A stretch of 64,000 nucleotides of DNA from contig JBBPII010000006.1 in assembly GCA_038040385.1 (NCBI GenBank), positions 186,001 through 250,000 of the forward strand, in the 5' to 3' direction. The DNA is from Gilichinskyi gelida. Its GTDB lineage: Bacteria > Acidobacteriota > Thermoanaerobaculia > Gp7-AA8. Each line of letters opens with the position of its first letter. Positions within the stretch are counted from its first letter, which is position 1. Under the pieces are notes generated by a model. The model was given only the letters and a program-made list of their open reading frames with translations. It did no database searches and was not told the DNA's origin. A program made the translations under genes and the position numbers. This document shows, in pieces, positions 1-7,343 of this stretch.

Positions 1-991
1 CGATCTCGCGCGGCGTATAGAAGCTTCCGCTCGCCGCCCTCTCATCCTCGGCCATCAACGACTCGAAGACTTTGCCGAGCATTTCCGGATCGACGTGCGT
101 GCCGGCGGCGTCGCCCTCGTCGATGGAGAAGTCGAAGCGCTCGAAGACGTCCTCGATCACGCGCTGCATCAACTCATTCGGCAGCGCCGGCGGCTTGCGG
201 CGCTCGAACGCCGAAGGCTCGAACAGACCGCCGTTGAGGTACGGGATCTCGCCGAGCTTCCGCGCCGCGGCGGTGCGTTCGCGACGGTCGGTGTTGAGGC
301 AGCCGAAGAAGAGCGGCTCGAGGACGGTGGAGTAGAAGTCGCGCCGCTGCCGCACCGCGGCGTCGAGGCGGTCGACGACGAATCGCCGCTCGCCGCCCAG
401 CCATCCCTTCTGCTGGATGAAGTAGAGGAAGAGCAGGCGCGAGAGGATGAGCAGCGATTGCTGCGCGTCGCCGACGGCCGCGGTGACCTCGCCCGCCGCG
501 CGGCTGAAGCGCTCGAAGAACTGGCGGGTGAGCGTCTCGCGATCGAGCGCCCGGTCGAAGATGCGCGCCGCGTCGCCGCCCGCCGCGAGAAGGTTGACGC
601 GGTCGACGGCGTGCGCGCTCGGGTGGCGGAGGTCGACGTCGAGCCGCCGCAGCGCGCGGCGCGGCGAAAGGTCGTACATCGTCAGCCGCTCGTTCGATAC
701 CGCGACGACAGCCGGTTTGACGATGGCGTTGTAGGCTACGAGCGAGCGGAGGAAGCGCTCCGCGGCAGCGCTGTCGCAGGCGCCGTCGCCGGAGACGAGA
801 TAGACGTCGAGCTCCGGCGTGCGCGCGGCGAGATGCAATTCGGTCGCGCCGTTCCACCCGACGTCGATTCCGGCCCGCCGCCATTCGGCCGGCACGATCG
901 CCACCGGCTGGACGGGATACCCGAGGTCGCGCAGCAGCGCGAGCACGGCGTCGCGCGTGGTGCAGGCGCGGAGGTGGGCGGCGGAGATCAT
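1..991 (-). CDS. Eco57I-type DNA methyltransferase / type IIG restriction-modification protein, N-terminal part
   Basis: An open minus-strand frame of 330 codons runs from an ATG at 991 to the left edge, so the C-terminal part is outside the window. The visible part contains hallmarks of class I SAM-dependent methylases of the Eco57I/PglX kind: FLYFIQQKGWL near residue 190, the block IPYLNGGLFEPSAFERR near 255, VDPEMLGKVFESLMAEDER near 305, and SGSFYTPREI at the edge. The last two immediately precede the SAM-binding motifs in this family, so the catalytic NPPY region should lie just beyond position 1. Role by family: adenine-N6 methylation, possibly fused with a nuclease. The start has only a weak GGGTGGCGG upstream. 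Confidence 0.85.
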   Translation of the reverse strand, partial: MISAAHLRACTTRDAVLALLRDLGYPVQPVAIVPAEWRRAGIDVGWNGATELHLAARTPELDVYLVSGDGACDSAAAERFLRSLVAYNAIVKPAVVAVSNERLTMYDLSPRRALRRLDVDLRHPSAHAVDRVNLLAAGGDAARIFDRALDRETLTRQFFERFSRAAGEVTAAVGDAQQSLLILSRLLFLYFIQQKGWLGGERRFVVDRLDAAVRQRRDFYSTVLEPLFFGCLNTDRRERTAAARKLGEIPYLNGGLFEPSAFERRKPPALPNELMQRVIEDVFERFDFSIDEGDAAGTHVDPEMLGKVFESLMAEDERAASGSFYTPREI

Positions 992-1007
992 GGCCGCCAC
1001 CCGCCCG

Positions 1008-1080
1008 GTTCGCTGTTGGCCGTTGACCGTTGGCCGTGGACTACACTTCCTCGGCCAACGGCCAACCGCCAACGGCGAAC
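1008..1080. repeat. stuttering inverted repeat (29-nt arms)
   Basis: Arms 1008-1036 and 1052-1080 match at about 26 of 29 positions as an inverted repeat with a 15-nt loop. Each arm is built of 7-bp units of the type GTTGGCC. It fills the space between two divergent genes (methylase on minus, membrane phosphodiesterase on plus). It has no T-run, so it is not a simple terminator. Confidence 0.75.
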
Positions 1081-1083
1081 GAA

Positions 1084-2796
1084 ATGACCATCCGCTGGTC
1101 CTACTTGAAGCGTGTACTCGCCGGCGCGATCTTCGGCCTCTACATCGCGCACCTCCTCTACTTCTTGAATCCGCAGGTGGACATCACGCCGGGGCGGCTG
1201 GCCACGGTGACCATCGTCTACGGCCTGATTTGCGGACTGCTGTTCGGTACCATCCTGTGGGGACTCCGCGCGCTCCGCGTGAGACTCTTCGGGAAGACGG
1301 AGAGCGCCCACGGCTTCGGATTCGTGGTCCTCGCCGCCTTCGTGGCCGCGGCGCTGTACTGGATGCACCTGGAGGTGTTCCGCATCTACCTGCCGATTGG
1401 CGCGGTGCGGGTGCTGTCGAAGGCCACGAACCTCATCACCCTGACGGCGTTCGTGCTGCTGCTGCTGTGGGTCGCCGAGCGGAACGCGAAACGGGTGACG
1501 TCGCGCGCTATCTTCATCGCCGGCGTGCTGATCATCGCTGTCTCGTCGTTCGGGCTCTATCAGCGCCGCGATAGCTATCGCACAGTCAAGCAGGGGGTGG
1601 TGGTGGCGAACATCGGGACGATTGCCGGTCAGCGGCCGGTGATCGTGGTCGCCATCCGAAATCTGCCGTACGACTGGATCCTGACCCTCACCGGCGAGGG
1701 AAGCCTGCGCTTCTTCGAGCAGGCGCGCGCGCGCGGCTACTTCACGCGTCTCGAGCCGTTCCCCACCATGAGTCCAAAGGCGCTCTGGGCTTCGGTGGCG
1801 ACCGGGAAGAAGCCATTCCGGCACGGCGTGACGGGCAAGTTCTCGTACCGCACGCCGCTCAACGGGCGCGACGCCGCGGAGCGGTTTCTGATCGTGCCGG
1901 GCGGGATCGGCTTCCGCGCCTGGGGACTGATTCCGCCGGTGGTGCGGGTCTCGTCGCACCTCCCCTCCGGCGACGCACTTCCGTTCTGGACTCTCTTCGA
2001 GCGCCTCGGGCTGCACGCGGCGGTCTTCGGCTGGCCGTGGTCCGAGCCGGGAGGAGCGACTCAGATGGTCACCGACCGCTTCTTCGAGAGGAGTGCGAAG
2101 AAGCAGAACGAGGTGATGCCGCCGGGATTCGCCGGACAGGCCGAGGAGCTCGAACAGAGACCGTCGGAGGCTGCGACGCAGCGCTTCAACGGAACGGGCA
2201 ACGCCAGACAGCGCATCGTCGACGGGCTGGCCGACGATTGGACGACCGTCGCGCTGGCGCGTGCGGCGGCGGAGTCGCGCGCGTTTCCGCTGGTCGTCGC
2301 CGCCTTGGGCGGATACGAGGACGCGCAGCGCGCCATCCACATCTTCAGCAACGAGCTGCCGCCGCGCTCGACGGTGAAGGGCGAAGTGCTCCGCGCGTAC
2401 GCCGAGCAGCTCGATGCGATGCTCGCGGATCTGGCGGGGCGCTTCCCCGACCACACGCTGGTCGTCGTCTCGCCGAGCGGTCCGGTCCCCCCGCCCCTCC
2501 CCGCCACGCCGTACGCCGTGCTGCTCGATCTGGTGTTGCCGGAGGATCCGGGAGCGGACGACGGATTCGTGCTCATCGCCGGACCGGGCGTGGTGCACGC
2601 CGAGAAGCCGCGGCCCGCGCAGGCGGTCGACGTGGTGCCGACGCTGCTCTATGCCGCGGGGCTGCCGGTCGGCCGCGACATGGACGGCGTCGTCCTCACC
2701 GCGGCGTTCTCCGAGGAGACGCTGCGCGCCAACGCGCTCAAAGTCGTGCAGACCTATGAGGCGAAGGAGCTCGTGGTGCGGCGGGCGGGGACGTAG
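1084..2796 (+). CDS. membrane-anchored alkaline-phosphatase-superfamily (type I phosphodiesterase-like) protein
   Basis: 570 aa. The N-terminal ~160 residues hold about five hydrophobic segments (around 10-30, 38-60, 78-98, 110-130, 140-158). Then comes a globular domain with the phosphodiesterase-type stretch around residue 200-250 (FPTMSPKALWASVATGKKP followed by RHGVTGKF). The usual metal ligands look eroded: the first DxxxD-type site reads AIRNLPYDWILTL and the usual SDHG motif reads SPSGP, so catalytic activity is doubtful. I start at ATG 1084. The in-frame ATG at 1030 would place the N-terminus inside the inverted repeat and add a polar peptide before the first membrane helix. Confidence 0.65.
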   Translation: MTIRWSYLKRVLAGAIFGLYIAHLLYFLNPQVDITPGRLATVTIVYGLICGLLFGTILWGLRALRVRLFGKTESAHGFGFVVLAAFVAAALYWMHLEVFRIYLPIGAVRVLSKATNLITLTAFVLLLLWVAERNAKRVTSRAIFIAGVLIIAVSSFGLYQRRDSYRTVKQGVVVANIGTIAGQRPVIVVAIRNLPYDWILTLTGEGSLRFFEQARARGYFTRLEPFPTMSPKALWASVATGKKPFRHGVTGKFSYRTPLNGRDAAERFLIVPGGIGFRAWGLIPPVVRVSSHLPSGDALPFWTLFERLGLHAAVFGWPWSEPGGATQMVTDRFFERSAKKQNEVMPPGFAGQAEELEQRPSEAATQRFNGTGNARQRIVDGLADDWTTVALARAAAESRAFPLVVAALGGYEDAQRAIHIFSNELPPRSTVKGEVLRAYAEQLDAMLADLAGRFPDHTLVVVSPSGPVPPPLPATPYAVLLDLVLPEDPGADDGFVLIAGPGVVHAEKPRPAQAVDVVPTLLYAAGLPVGRDMDGVVLTAAFSEETLRANALKVVQTYEAKELVVRRAGT

Positions 2797-2801
2797 CGCG
2801 C

Positions 2802-3389
2802 TCATCGCCGCTCCCACTTCTTCAGCCCGTCGTGGTAGCGAAGGAGTCGCACGCGGCCGCCGCTGCCATGGACGCGCGCCGCCCATAGCTGGCCGCCGCC
2901 GTCGATGAGGTAGAGCGTTCCGGGCGTGCCGCTGCCGATCGGCGAGAACGAGCAGATCGTCGAGCGGCCGAACTGCACCGGCGAGGCGTCGGGCTCGAGC
3001 GGATCGCCGTCGGGATCTTTGACCTTCGTCTTCAGCAGGCCGATGGCGGCGAGGTGAAACGACGGCATGACGACGGCGGGGCCGAAGGTGCGGCGGTCGG
3101 TGCCGCGGGTGATGTCGTCGTTGCGGATGCCGTCGCCATCGCCGTCCTCGTAGATCGCGTAGGTCCACTCCCGGCCGCTGATGAACTTCACGCCGGCGTT
3201 GCGGCCGGAGGCGATGGCGCGCGAGCGCGTCGCGCGCAAAATGGACCGAAGCTCCTCGGACACCGCGATGATCGACATCCGCCGCCGGTAGTTTCCGAAC
3301 GCCGGGATGGCGCAGAGAGCCATCACGCCGAGGATGGCCAGGGCGGTGAGGAGCTCGAGGAGCGAGTAACCCGGGACGCGTTTGGACAC
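2802..3389 (-). CDS. type IV prepilin-like protein (FimT/GspH type)
   Basis: 195 aa. It begins with a class III prepilin leader: VSKRVPG, then YSLLELLTALAILGVMAL, i.e. the prepilin-peptidase site G/Y followed by the conserved Glu at +5 and a hydrophobic helix. The rest is a soluble pseudopilin head with DGDGDGIRND. A GTG start at 3389 is chosen because AAAGGAG lies 5-6 nt upstream and it gives a short basic leader; the frame stays open further up but without a leader. The gene is convergent with the upstream plus gene (5-nt gap). Probable minor pilin of a type IV pilus or type II secretion system. Confidence 0.85.
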   Translation of the reverse strand: MSKRVPGYSLLELLTALAILGVMALCAIPAFGNYRRRMSIIAVSEELRSILRATRSRAIASGRNAGVKFISGREWTYAIYEDGDGDGIRNDDITRGTDRRTFGPAVVMPSFHLAAIGLLKTKVKDPDGDPLEPDASPVQFGRSTICSFSPIGSGTPGTLYLIDGGGQLWAARVHGSGGRVRLLRYHDGLKKWERR

Positions 3390-3419
3390 ACGATCTCCTT
3401 TCAAATTCGCAACGGAAGG

Positions 3420-3441
3420 GGGGCCGGCCGAAGCCGGCCCC
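3420..3441. terminator. GC-rich hairpin between comEA-like and pilin genes
   Basis: A perfect 9-bp stem (GGGGCCGGC / GCCGGCCCC) with a CGAA tetraloop lies downstream of the ComEA-like gene and upstream of the pilin gene on the minus strand. No U-run follows, so it may attenuate or stabilise the transcript rather than terminate. Confidence 0.5.
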
Positions 3442-3460
3442 GGGTGGAGGGACGGCGCCC

Positions 3461-3835
3461 TTACGACGCCGCGGGGGTGGGCTGAGTTTTCGCGCGCTTG
3501 CCGCTCTTCGGGCCGCGCACTTTCTCGGTGAGGGTGGTCTTGCCGCTGACCGTCAGGTAGGAGCTGAGGTTCTGGAAGCTCTTGTCGCCGATGCCCTTGA
3601 CCTGCATCAGGTCGGAGGTCTTGGCGAACGGACCGTGCTCCGTGCGGTAATCGATGATCCGCTGGGCCACTTTGGCGCCGACGCGCGGCAGCAGCGAGAG
3701 CTGGGCGGCGTCGGCGGTGTTGATGTTCACCACGCCCGCCGAGGCGGCCGGGGCTTCGCTGTCGCCCGCGAACGCGGCGACGGACATGGTGGCGATGAGA
3801 AACGCAGTGATGAAGATGGGGAGGGACTTCCGCAT
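3461..3835 (-). CDS. ComEA-like helix-hairpin-helix secreted protein
   Basis: 124 aa. A signal peptide (residues 1-23, ending AAFAG) is followed by a helix-hairpin-helix pair typical of ComEA: VNINTADAAQLSLLPRVGAK, then FAKTSDLMQVKGIGDKSFQ, and a basic tail. ComEA proteins bind incoming DNA in the periplasm for natural transformation. The neighbouring type IV prepilin fits a DNA-uptake pilus. The ATG is preceded by GGAAAGAAGA. Small secreted HhH proteins of this kind can have other roles, so the specific function is inferred. Confidence 0.8.
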   Translation of the reverse strand: MRKSLPIFITAFLIATMSVAAFAGDSEAPAASAGVVNINTADAAQLSLLPRVGAKVAQRIIDYRTEHGPFAKTSDLMQVKGIGDKSFQNLSSYLTVSGKTTLTEKVRGPKSGKRAKTQPTPAAS

Positions 3836-4160
3836 GGTCTTCTTTCCTTTCGTTTTGTTTAGTTGGTTGATCGGTTGACTGGTTGACGCGTTTTCGGCTG
3901 CTCCACACGAGGGCTTCGATCGACCCTCTTCACTTCACGTGGCGCTCACTCCATCAGCACCACCTCCTTCCGCAGCCCGTAGACTTCAAGCGGGCCGCCA
4001 CGAGCTGGCAGAAGTGAAGTTGCTGATATGGAAGGGTTTAGTGGCGAGAGGTCACTGGCACGCGGTCAAGAGAGTTGTCTTCGCGGGGAAGAGGCGCCGA
4101 AGTTTTTGACAGCGTCTCTCGGGATGACGACGAGCGCGCTATACTCGCGGCCGGCGCGCG
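3836..4160. other. 325-nt intergenic region with one-sided stutter repeat
   Basis: Divergent region between the ComEA-like gene and the ClpX-like gene. Near 3858-3888 three 8-bp units occur in a row (TTGGTTGA, TCGGTTGA, CTGGTTGA), resembling one arm of the stuttering hairpins elsewhere in the window. A -10-like TATACT lies at 4140-4145, 15 nt before the ClpX-like ATG, without a convincing -35. I see no further gene in it. Confidence 0.5.
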
Positions 4161-5216
4161 ATGAAGGAAAAACGCGAGTTCTATCGCTTCCTCCACGTCA
4201 CACCCCGTCGCATCTTCGAACAACTCGATCAGTACGTCGTCGGCCAGAAGCACGCCAAGGAAGTGCTGGCCATCGCCGCGTACAACCACCTCAAGCGCAT
4301 CGAGTACCTCAAATACGGCGGCGACGTCTCCATCCGCAAATCGAACATCCTGATGATCGGGCCGTCCGGCTCCGGCAAGACCTATCTGGCGCGGACGCTG
4401 GCGCGCGTGCTCGACATCCCGTTCGCCTACAACGACGCCACCGCCTTCACCGAAGCCGGCTACTACGGCGAGGACGTGGAGGTTGCCATCGGCCGGCTGC
4501 TCTACGCCACGAACCAGAACGTCAACGCGGCGGAGAACGGCATCGTCTTCATCGACGAGATCGACAAGATCGCGCGCCGCAACGGCGGCACGCGCACCGG
4601 CACCAGCCAGCGCGACATCGGCGGCGAAGGAGTGCAGCAGTCGCTGCTGAAAATCCTGGAAGGGGAGAAGCTCTTCGTGCCGCTCAACGTCACCGCGCAC
4701 TGGAACAAGTACGACTACGTCGAGATCGACATCGCCAACATCCTCTTCATCTGCGCCGGCTCGTTCTCCGACATGGAGGTGGCCGGCGACAGCAAGCCGA
4801 TCGGCTTCTTCGGCGATGGCGTGCCGCAGGCGAAGGAAGTGAGCACCGATGATCTGGTCCGCTACGGCTTCGTGCCGGAGCTCCTCGGCCGCCTTCCGGT
4901 GCGCGTGCAGCTCGACGCGCTCACCGGCGACGATCTGGTGACCATCCTCACGCAGCCGCGTGAAGCGATGGTGCCGGAATACCAGCGGCTCTGCGCGCTC
5001 GATCAGATCCAGCTCGACTTCACCCGCGAGGCGCTCTACGAGATCGCCGGCGCCGCGCTGAAGCAGCGCCTCGGCGCGCGCGGGCTGCGCGCGATTCTGG
5101 AGAAGGTGCTGCATCCGATCCTGTTCACCGGGCCGGAACGCGCCGGCGACCGCATCGTGGTCGAACCGCGCGACGTCCATCTGGCCCTCGGCGATTCGCT
5201 CCCGGCGAGCCTCTGA
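4161..5216 (+). CDS. ClpX-like AAA+ ATPase lacking the zinc-binding domain
   Basis: 351 aa. ClpX AAA+ core: YVVGQ near residue 27, Walker A GPSGSGKT (67-74), pore-loop-1 region AGYYGEDVE (99-107), Walker B IVFIDEID (128-135), an IGF ClpP-docking tripeptide (214-216), arginine-finger region LLGRLP, and sensor-2 GARGLRAILE near 320. True ClpX is about 420 aa and starts with a C4 zinc-binding domain; here the protein begins directly with the AAA+ segment and has no such cysteines. The IGF loop suggests it can still dock on ClpP, but substrate or adaptor choice should differ. It overlaps the DinB gene start (TGATG at 5214-5218). Confidence 0.85.
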   Translation: MKEKREFYRFLHVTPRRIFEQLDQYVVGQKHAKEVLAIAAYNHLKRIEYLKYGGDVSIRKSNILMIGPSGSGKTYLARTLARVLDIPFAYNDATAFTEAGYYGEDVEVAIGRLLYATNQNVNAAENGIVFIDEIDKIARRNGGTRTGTSQRDIGGEGVQQSLLKILEGEKLFVPLNVTAHWNKYDYVEIDIANILFICAGSFSDMEVAGDSKPIGFFGDGVPQAKEVSTDDLVRYGFVPELLGRLPVRVQLDALTGDDLVTILTQPREAMVPEYQRLCALDQIQLDFTREALYEIAGAALKQRLGARGLRAILEKVLHPILFTGPERAGDRIVVEPRDVHLALGDSLPASL

Positions 5217-5703
5217 TGAGCGCCGCCGACCGCCTCACCGCCGTCGTCGAGCGCATGACGCCGCGCCTGCGCGATCTGACCGATGCCGCGGCCAGCGCGC
5301 CGCCCGCGCAGGGCAAATGGTCGCCGAAGGAAGTCATCGGCCACCTCATCGACTCGGCGTCGAACAATCACGGCCGATTCATGCGCGCGCAATTCAGCGA
5401 CGATCTCGTCTTCCCGGTTACGAGCAGGAGAGGTGGGTCGCCGTGCAGCGCTACGCCGACGCGTCGTGGGCCGACCTCATCGCGCTCTGGCGCGGATTCA
5501 ATCTGCACATCGCGCGAGTGATGGCCAATGCGCCCGACGACGTCCGCCGTGCACTGCGGGCGAAGCACAATCTCGATCAGATCGCCTGGCGCACCGTGTC
5601 GCGCGACCAGCCGGCGACGCTCGAGTACTTCATGGACGACTACGTCGACCATCTCGAGCACCACCTCGGGCAGATCTTCGGCCGCGATACGATGTCGGCG
5701 TGA
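5216..5703 (+). pseudogene. DinB-family protein, interrupted by a single-base frameshift
   Basis: The N-terminal frame (5216 on) reads WSPKEVIGHLIDSASNNHGR, then SDDLVFP, and loses homology at about 5416. The +1-related frame continues with GYEQERWVAVQRY and later the metal-binding C-terminal part DYVDHLEHHLGQIFG, ending at 5703. Restoring one G in the CCGG run at 5413-5417 joins them into a normal ~162-aa DinB_2 protein with its His ligands. It is therefore either a recent mutation or a sequencing/assembly error. It is coupled upstream to the ClpX-like gene and downstream to nadK (overlap at 5703). Confidence 0.8.
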
Positions 5704-6557
5704 TGCAGACCATCGGCATCTCCGCGAAGATCACTTCGCCCGAGGCGCTGGAGTACGCGGCCAAGGTTGCCGCCGAGCTTCGCGGGCGCGGCCTCGACGT
5801 CTGCTTCGATTACGCAACGGCGGACAAGCTCGACGATCGGGGGCACTGCGTAACCAAGGGCGAGCTCGGGAAGCAGTCGAATCTGCTGATCACCTTCGGC
5901 GGCGACGGGACGCTGCTGTCGGTCGCCCGCCACGCGCCGGCCGACGTCCCGATCCTCGGCGTCAACATGGGAACGCTAGGGTTTCTCACCGAGGTTGGAG
6001 TGGAGGAGTTTCCGGAGACTCTCGAGCGCGTGCTGGCCGGAGACTTTCTGGCCGAGGAGCGCGTGGCGTTCGATGTTTCGGTCGAGGGGAACGGCCGCGA
6101 GCATCGCTCGTACCGCGTCCTGAACGACGCGACGATCAATAAAAGCGCGCTCGCCCGCATCGTGGAGATGCGGGTGGCAGTTTCCGGCGCGTTCGTTTCC
6201 ACCTTCCGCGCGGACGGGCTGATCGTCGCTACGCCCACCGGGTCGACGGCGTACAACCTTTCCGCCGGCGGCCCGATCATCTATCCGACCATGGGCGCGA
6301 TCGTCATCACGCCGATCTGCCCGCACATGCTCACCAACCGGCCCATCGTTCTCCCCGACGAGCTGGAGGTCGAGATCCGCATCGTCACCGCGAACCAGGA
6401 GATCTTCCTCACGCTCGACGGCCAGGAGGGCTTGCCGATCACCGCCGACGATCGCGTCCTGGTACGCAAATCGGCGAGCTCGGTGAAGCTGATCCGTACC
6501 GGCGGCAAGAACTACTTCGACGTGCTCCGCGCGAAGTTGAAGTGGGGGGAGGGCTAG
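5703..6557 (+). CDS. nadK: NAD kinase
   Basis: 284 aa, the normal size for bacterial NAD kinase (ATP + NAD+ to NADP+). Visible motifs: the GGDGTLL loop at residues 65-71, NMGTLGFLTEV after it, NDATINKS (the NE/D motif region), TPTGSTAYNLSAGGP, and a C-terminal LDGQEG. The ATG is the start because it overlaps the stop of the DinB frame (TGATG) and the protein then begins with the usual IGI beta-strand. Cytoplasmic housekeeping enzyme. Confidence 0.95.
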   Translation: MQTIGISAKITSPEALEYAAKVAAELRGRGLDVCFDYATADKLDDRGHCVTKGELGKQSNLLITFGGDGTLLSVARHAPADVPILGVNMGTLGFLTEVGVEEFPETLERVLAGDFLAEERVAFDVSVEGNGREHRSYRVLNDATINKSALARIVEMRVAVSGAFVSTFRADGLIVATPTGSTAYNLSAGGPIIYPTMGAIVITPICPHMLTNRPIVLPDELEVEIRIVTANQEIFLTLDGQEGLPITADDRVLVRKSASSVKLIRTGGKNYFDVLRAKLKWGEG

Positions 6558-6558
6558 C

Positions 6559-6634
6559 CGTCATCCTGAGCGCAGCGAAGGATCTCGTCCGCGCCGGCTG
6601 AGATTCTTCGCCGTCTGCGCGGCTCAGAATGACG
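6559..6634. repeat. TCATCCTGA-type palindromic repeat, copy 1
   Basis: Inverted repeat with arms CGTCATCCTGAGCGCAGCG and the reverse complement ending CTCAGAATGACG. It lies between convergent genes. Its right arm overlaps the last codons of the lytic transglycosylase and supplies TCA TTC TGA as the final two residues and stop. Same family as copies at 11405, 19949 and 50207. Confidence 0.85.
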
Positions 6635-7289
6635 TGCGCAGCGCGCTCTCATAAGCGCTGCGCACCGACTTCACGTAATTCTGCGTCTCGCGGTACGGCG
6701 GGACGCCGCCGTATTTCTGCACCGCGCCCGGGCCGGCGTTGTAGGCGGCGAGGGTGAGGTCGAGATCGCCGTCGAAGGTGTCGAGCAGCGTGCGCAGATA
6801 GCGCGCGCCGCCCAGGACGTTCTCGCGCGGATCGAAGATGTCGCCGACGCCGAGGAAGCGCGCCGTGGCCGGCATGAGCTGCATCAGGCCGCAGGCGCCG
6901 ACGCTGGAGCGCGCGTTGACATTGAACGCGGATTCGCGCGAGGCGACCGCCGCGACCAGGCGTGGATCGACGCCGTGCGTGCGCGCCGCCTCGGTGAACA
7001 TCGCGGAGAGATACGTCGGCATCCGCGTGCTCAGTCGAGCGTTCGAGTCGTAGAGGACGGGGCCGAACGGCGTCGTGCGCAGAGGCGCCGGCGACGAGCG
7101 AAGCGAGAAGAGCGCTTCGCGGATGTTGCCGAAGAAGCGATACGCGGTGATCGCCGCGCCGCTGTTGCGGATGACGATTTTGCCCGGCTGACGGATCTTC
7201 GCGCGCGGCACGTCCGCGGCGCTGAAGCGGCCGTCCGCAAAGGCTGCGGTGGCCACGAGCATCGCTGCGGCGGTGAGAAGTCGTTTCAT
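6624..7289 (-). CDS. secreted lytic transglycosylase (SLT domain)
   Basis: 221 aa. A signal peptide (MKRLLTAAAMLVATAAFA) is followed by a ~90-aa linker and a C-terminal SLT/lysozyme-like domain: AAVASRESAFNVNARSSVGA with the catalytic Glu in the SRESAF motif, GLMQLMPATARFLG, GGARYLR, and LAAYNAGPGAVQKYGG. The enzyme family cleaves the glycan strand of peptidoglycan. ATG 7289 is preferred over an in-frame TTG at 7304 because it places the basic residues directly before the hydrophobic signal. The last codons and stop come from the palindromic repeat at 6559-6634. Confidence 0.9.
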   Translation of the reverse strand: MKRLLTAAAMLVATAAFADGRFSAADVPRAKIRQPGKIVIRNSGAAITAYRFFGNIREALFSLRSSPAPLRTTPFGPVLYDSNARLSTRMPTYLSAMFTEAARTHGVDPRLVAAVASRESAFNVNARSSVGACGLMQLMPATARFLGVGDIFDPRENVLGGARYLRTLLDTFDGDLDLTLAAYNAGPGAVQKYGGVPPYRETQNYVKSVRSAYESALRTSF

Positions 7290-7343
7290 CGGTAATGCTG
7301 CCAACGCCGCCGCGGAGAAGCGCTATTCCGATACGATTCGCCG

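Noticed and set aside
988..3168. Long minus-strand frame (726 codons) opposite the phosphodiesterase-like gene
   Set aside because: Arg/Gln/His-rich low-complexity translation without motifs, a shadow of the GC-rich plus-strand gene; similar antisense frames at 7470-9089, 15808-17871, 20252-22612, 27276-29216, 40269-42257, 45055-46824 and 48471-50306 were rejected for the same reason.
4106..4145. TTGACA with TATACT as a promoter of the ClpX-like gene
   Set aside because: The spacer is about 28 nt, too long for a normal sigma-70 promoter.
3836..4160. tRNA or riboswitch in the longest intergenic gap
   Set aside because: No cloverleaf, acceptor CCA or known aptamer pattern was seen; no tRNA was recognised anywhere in the window.
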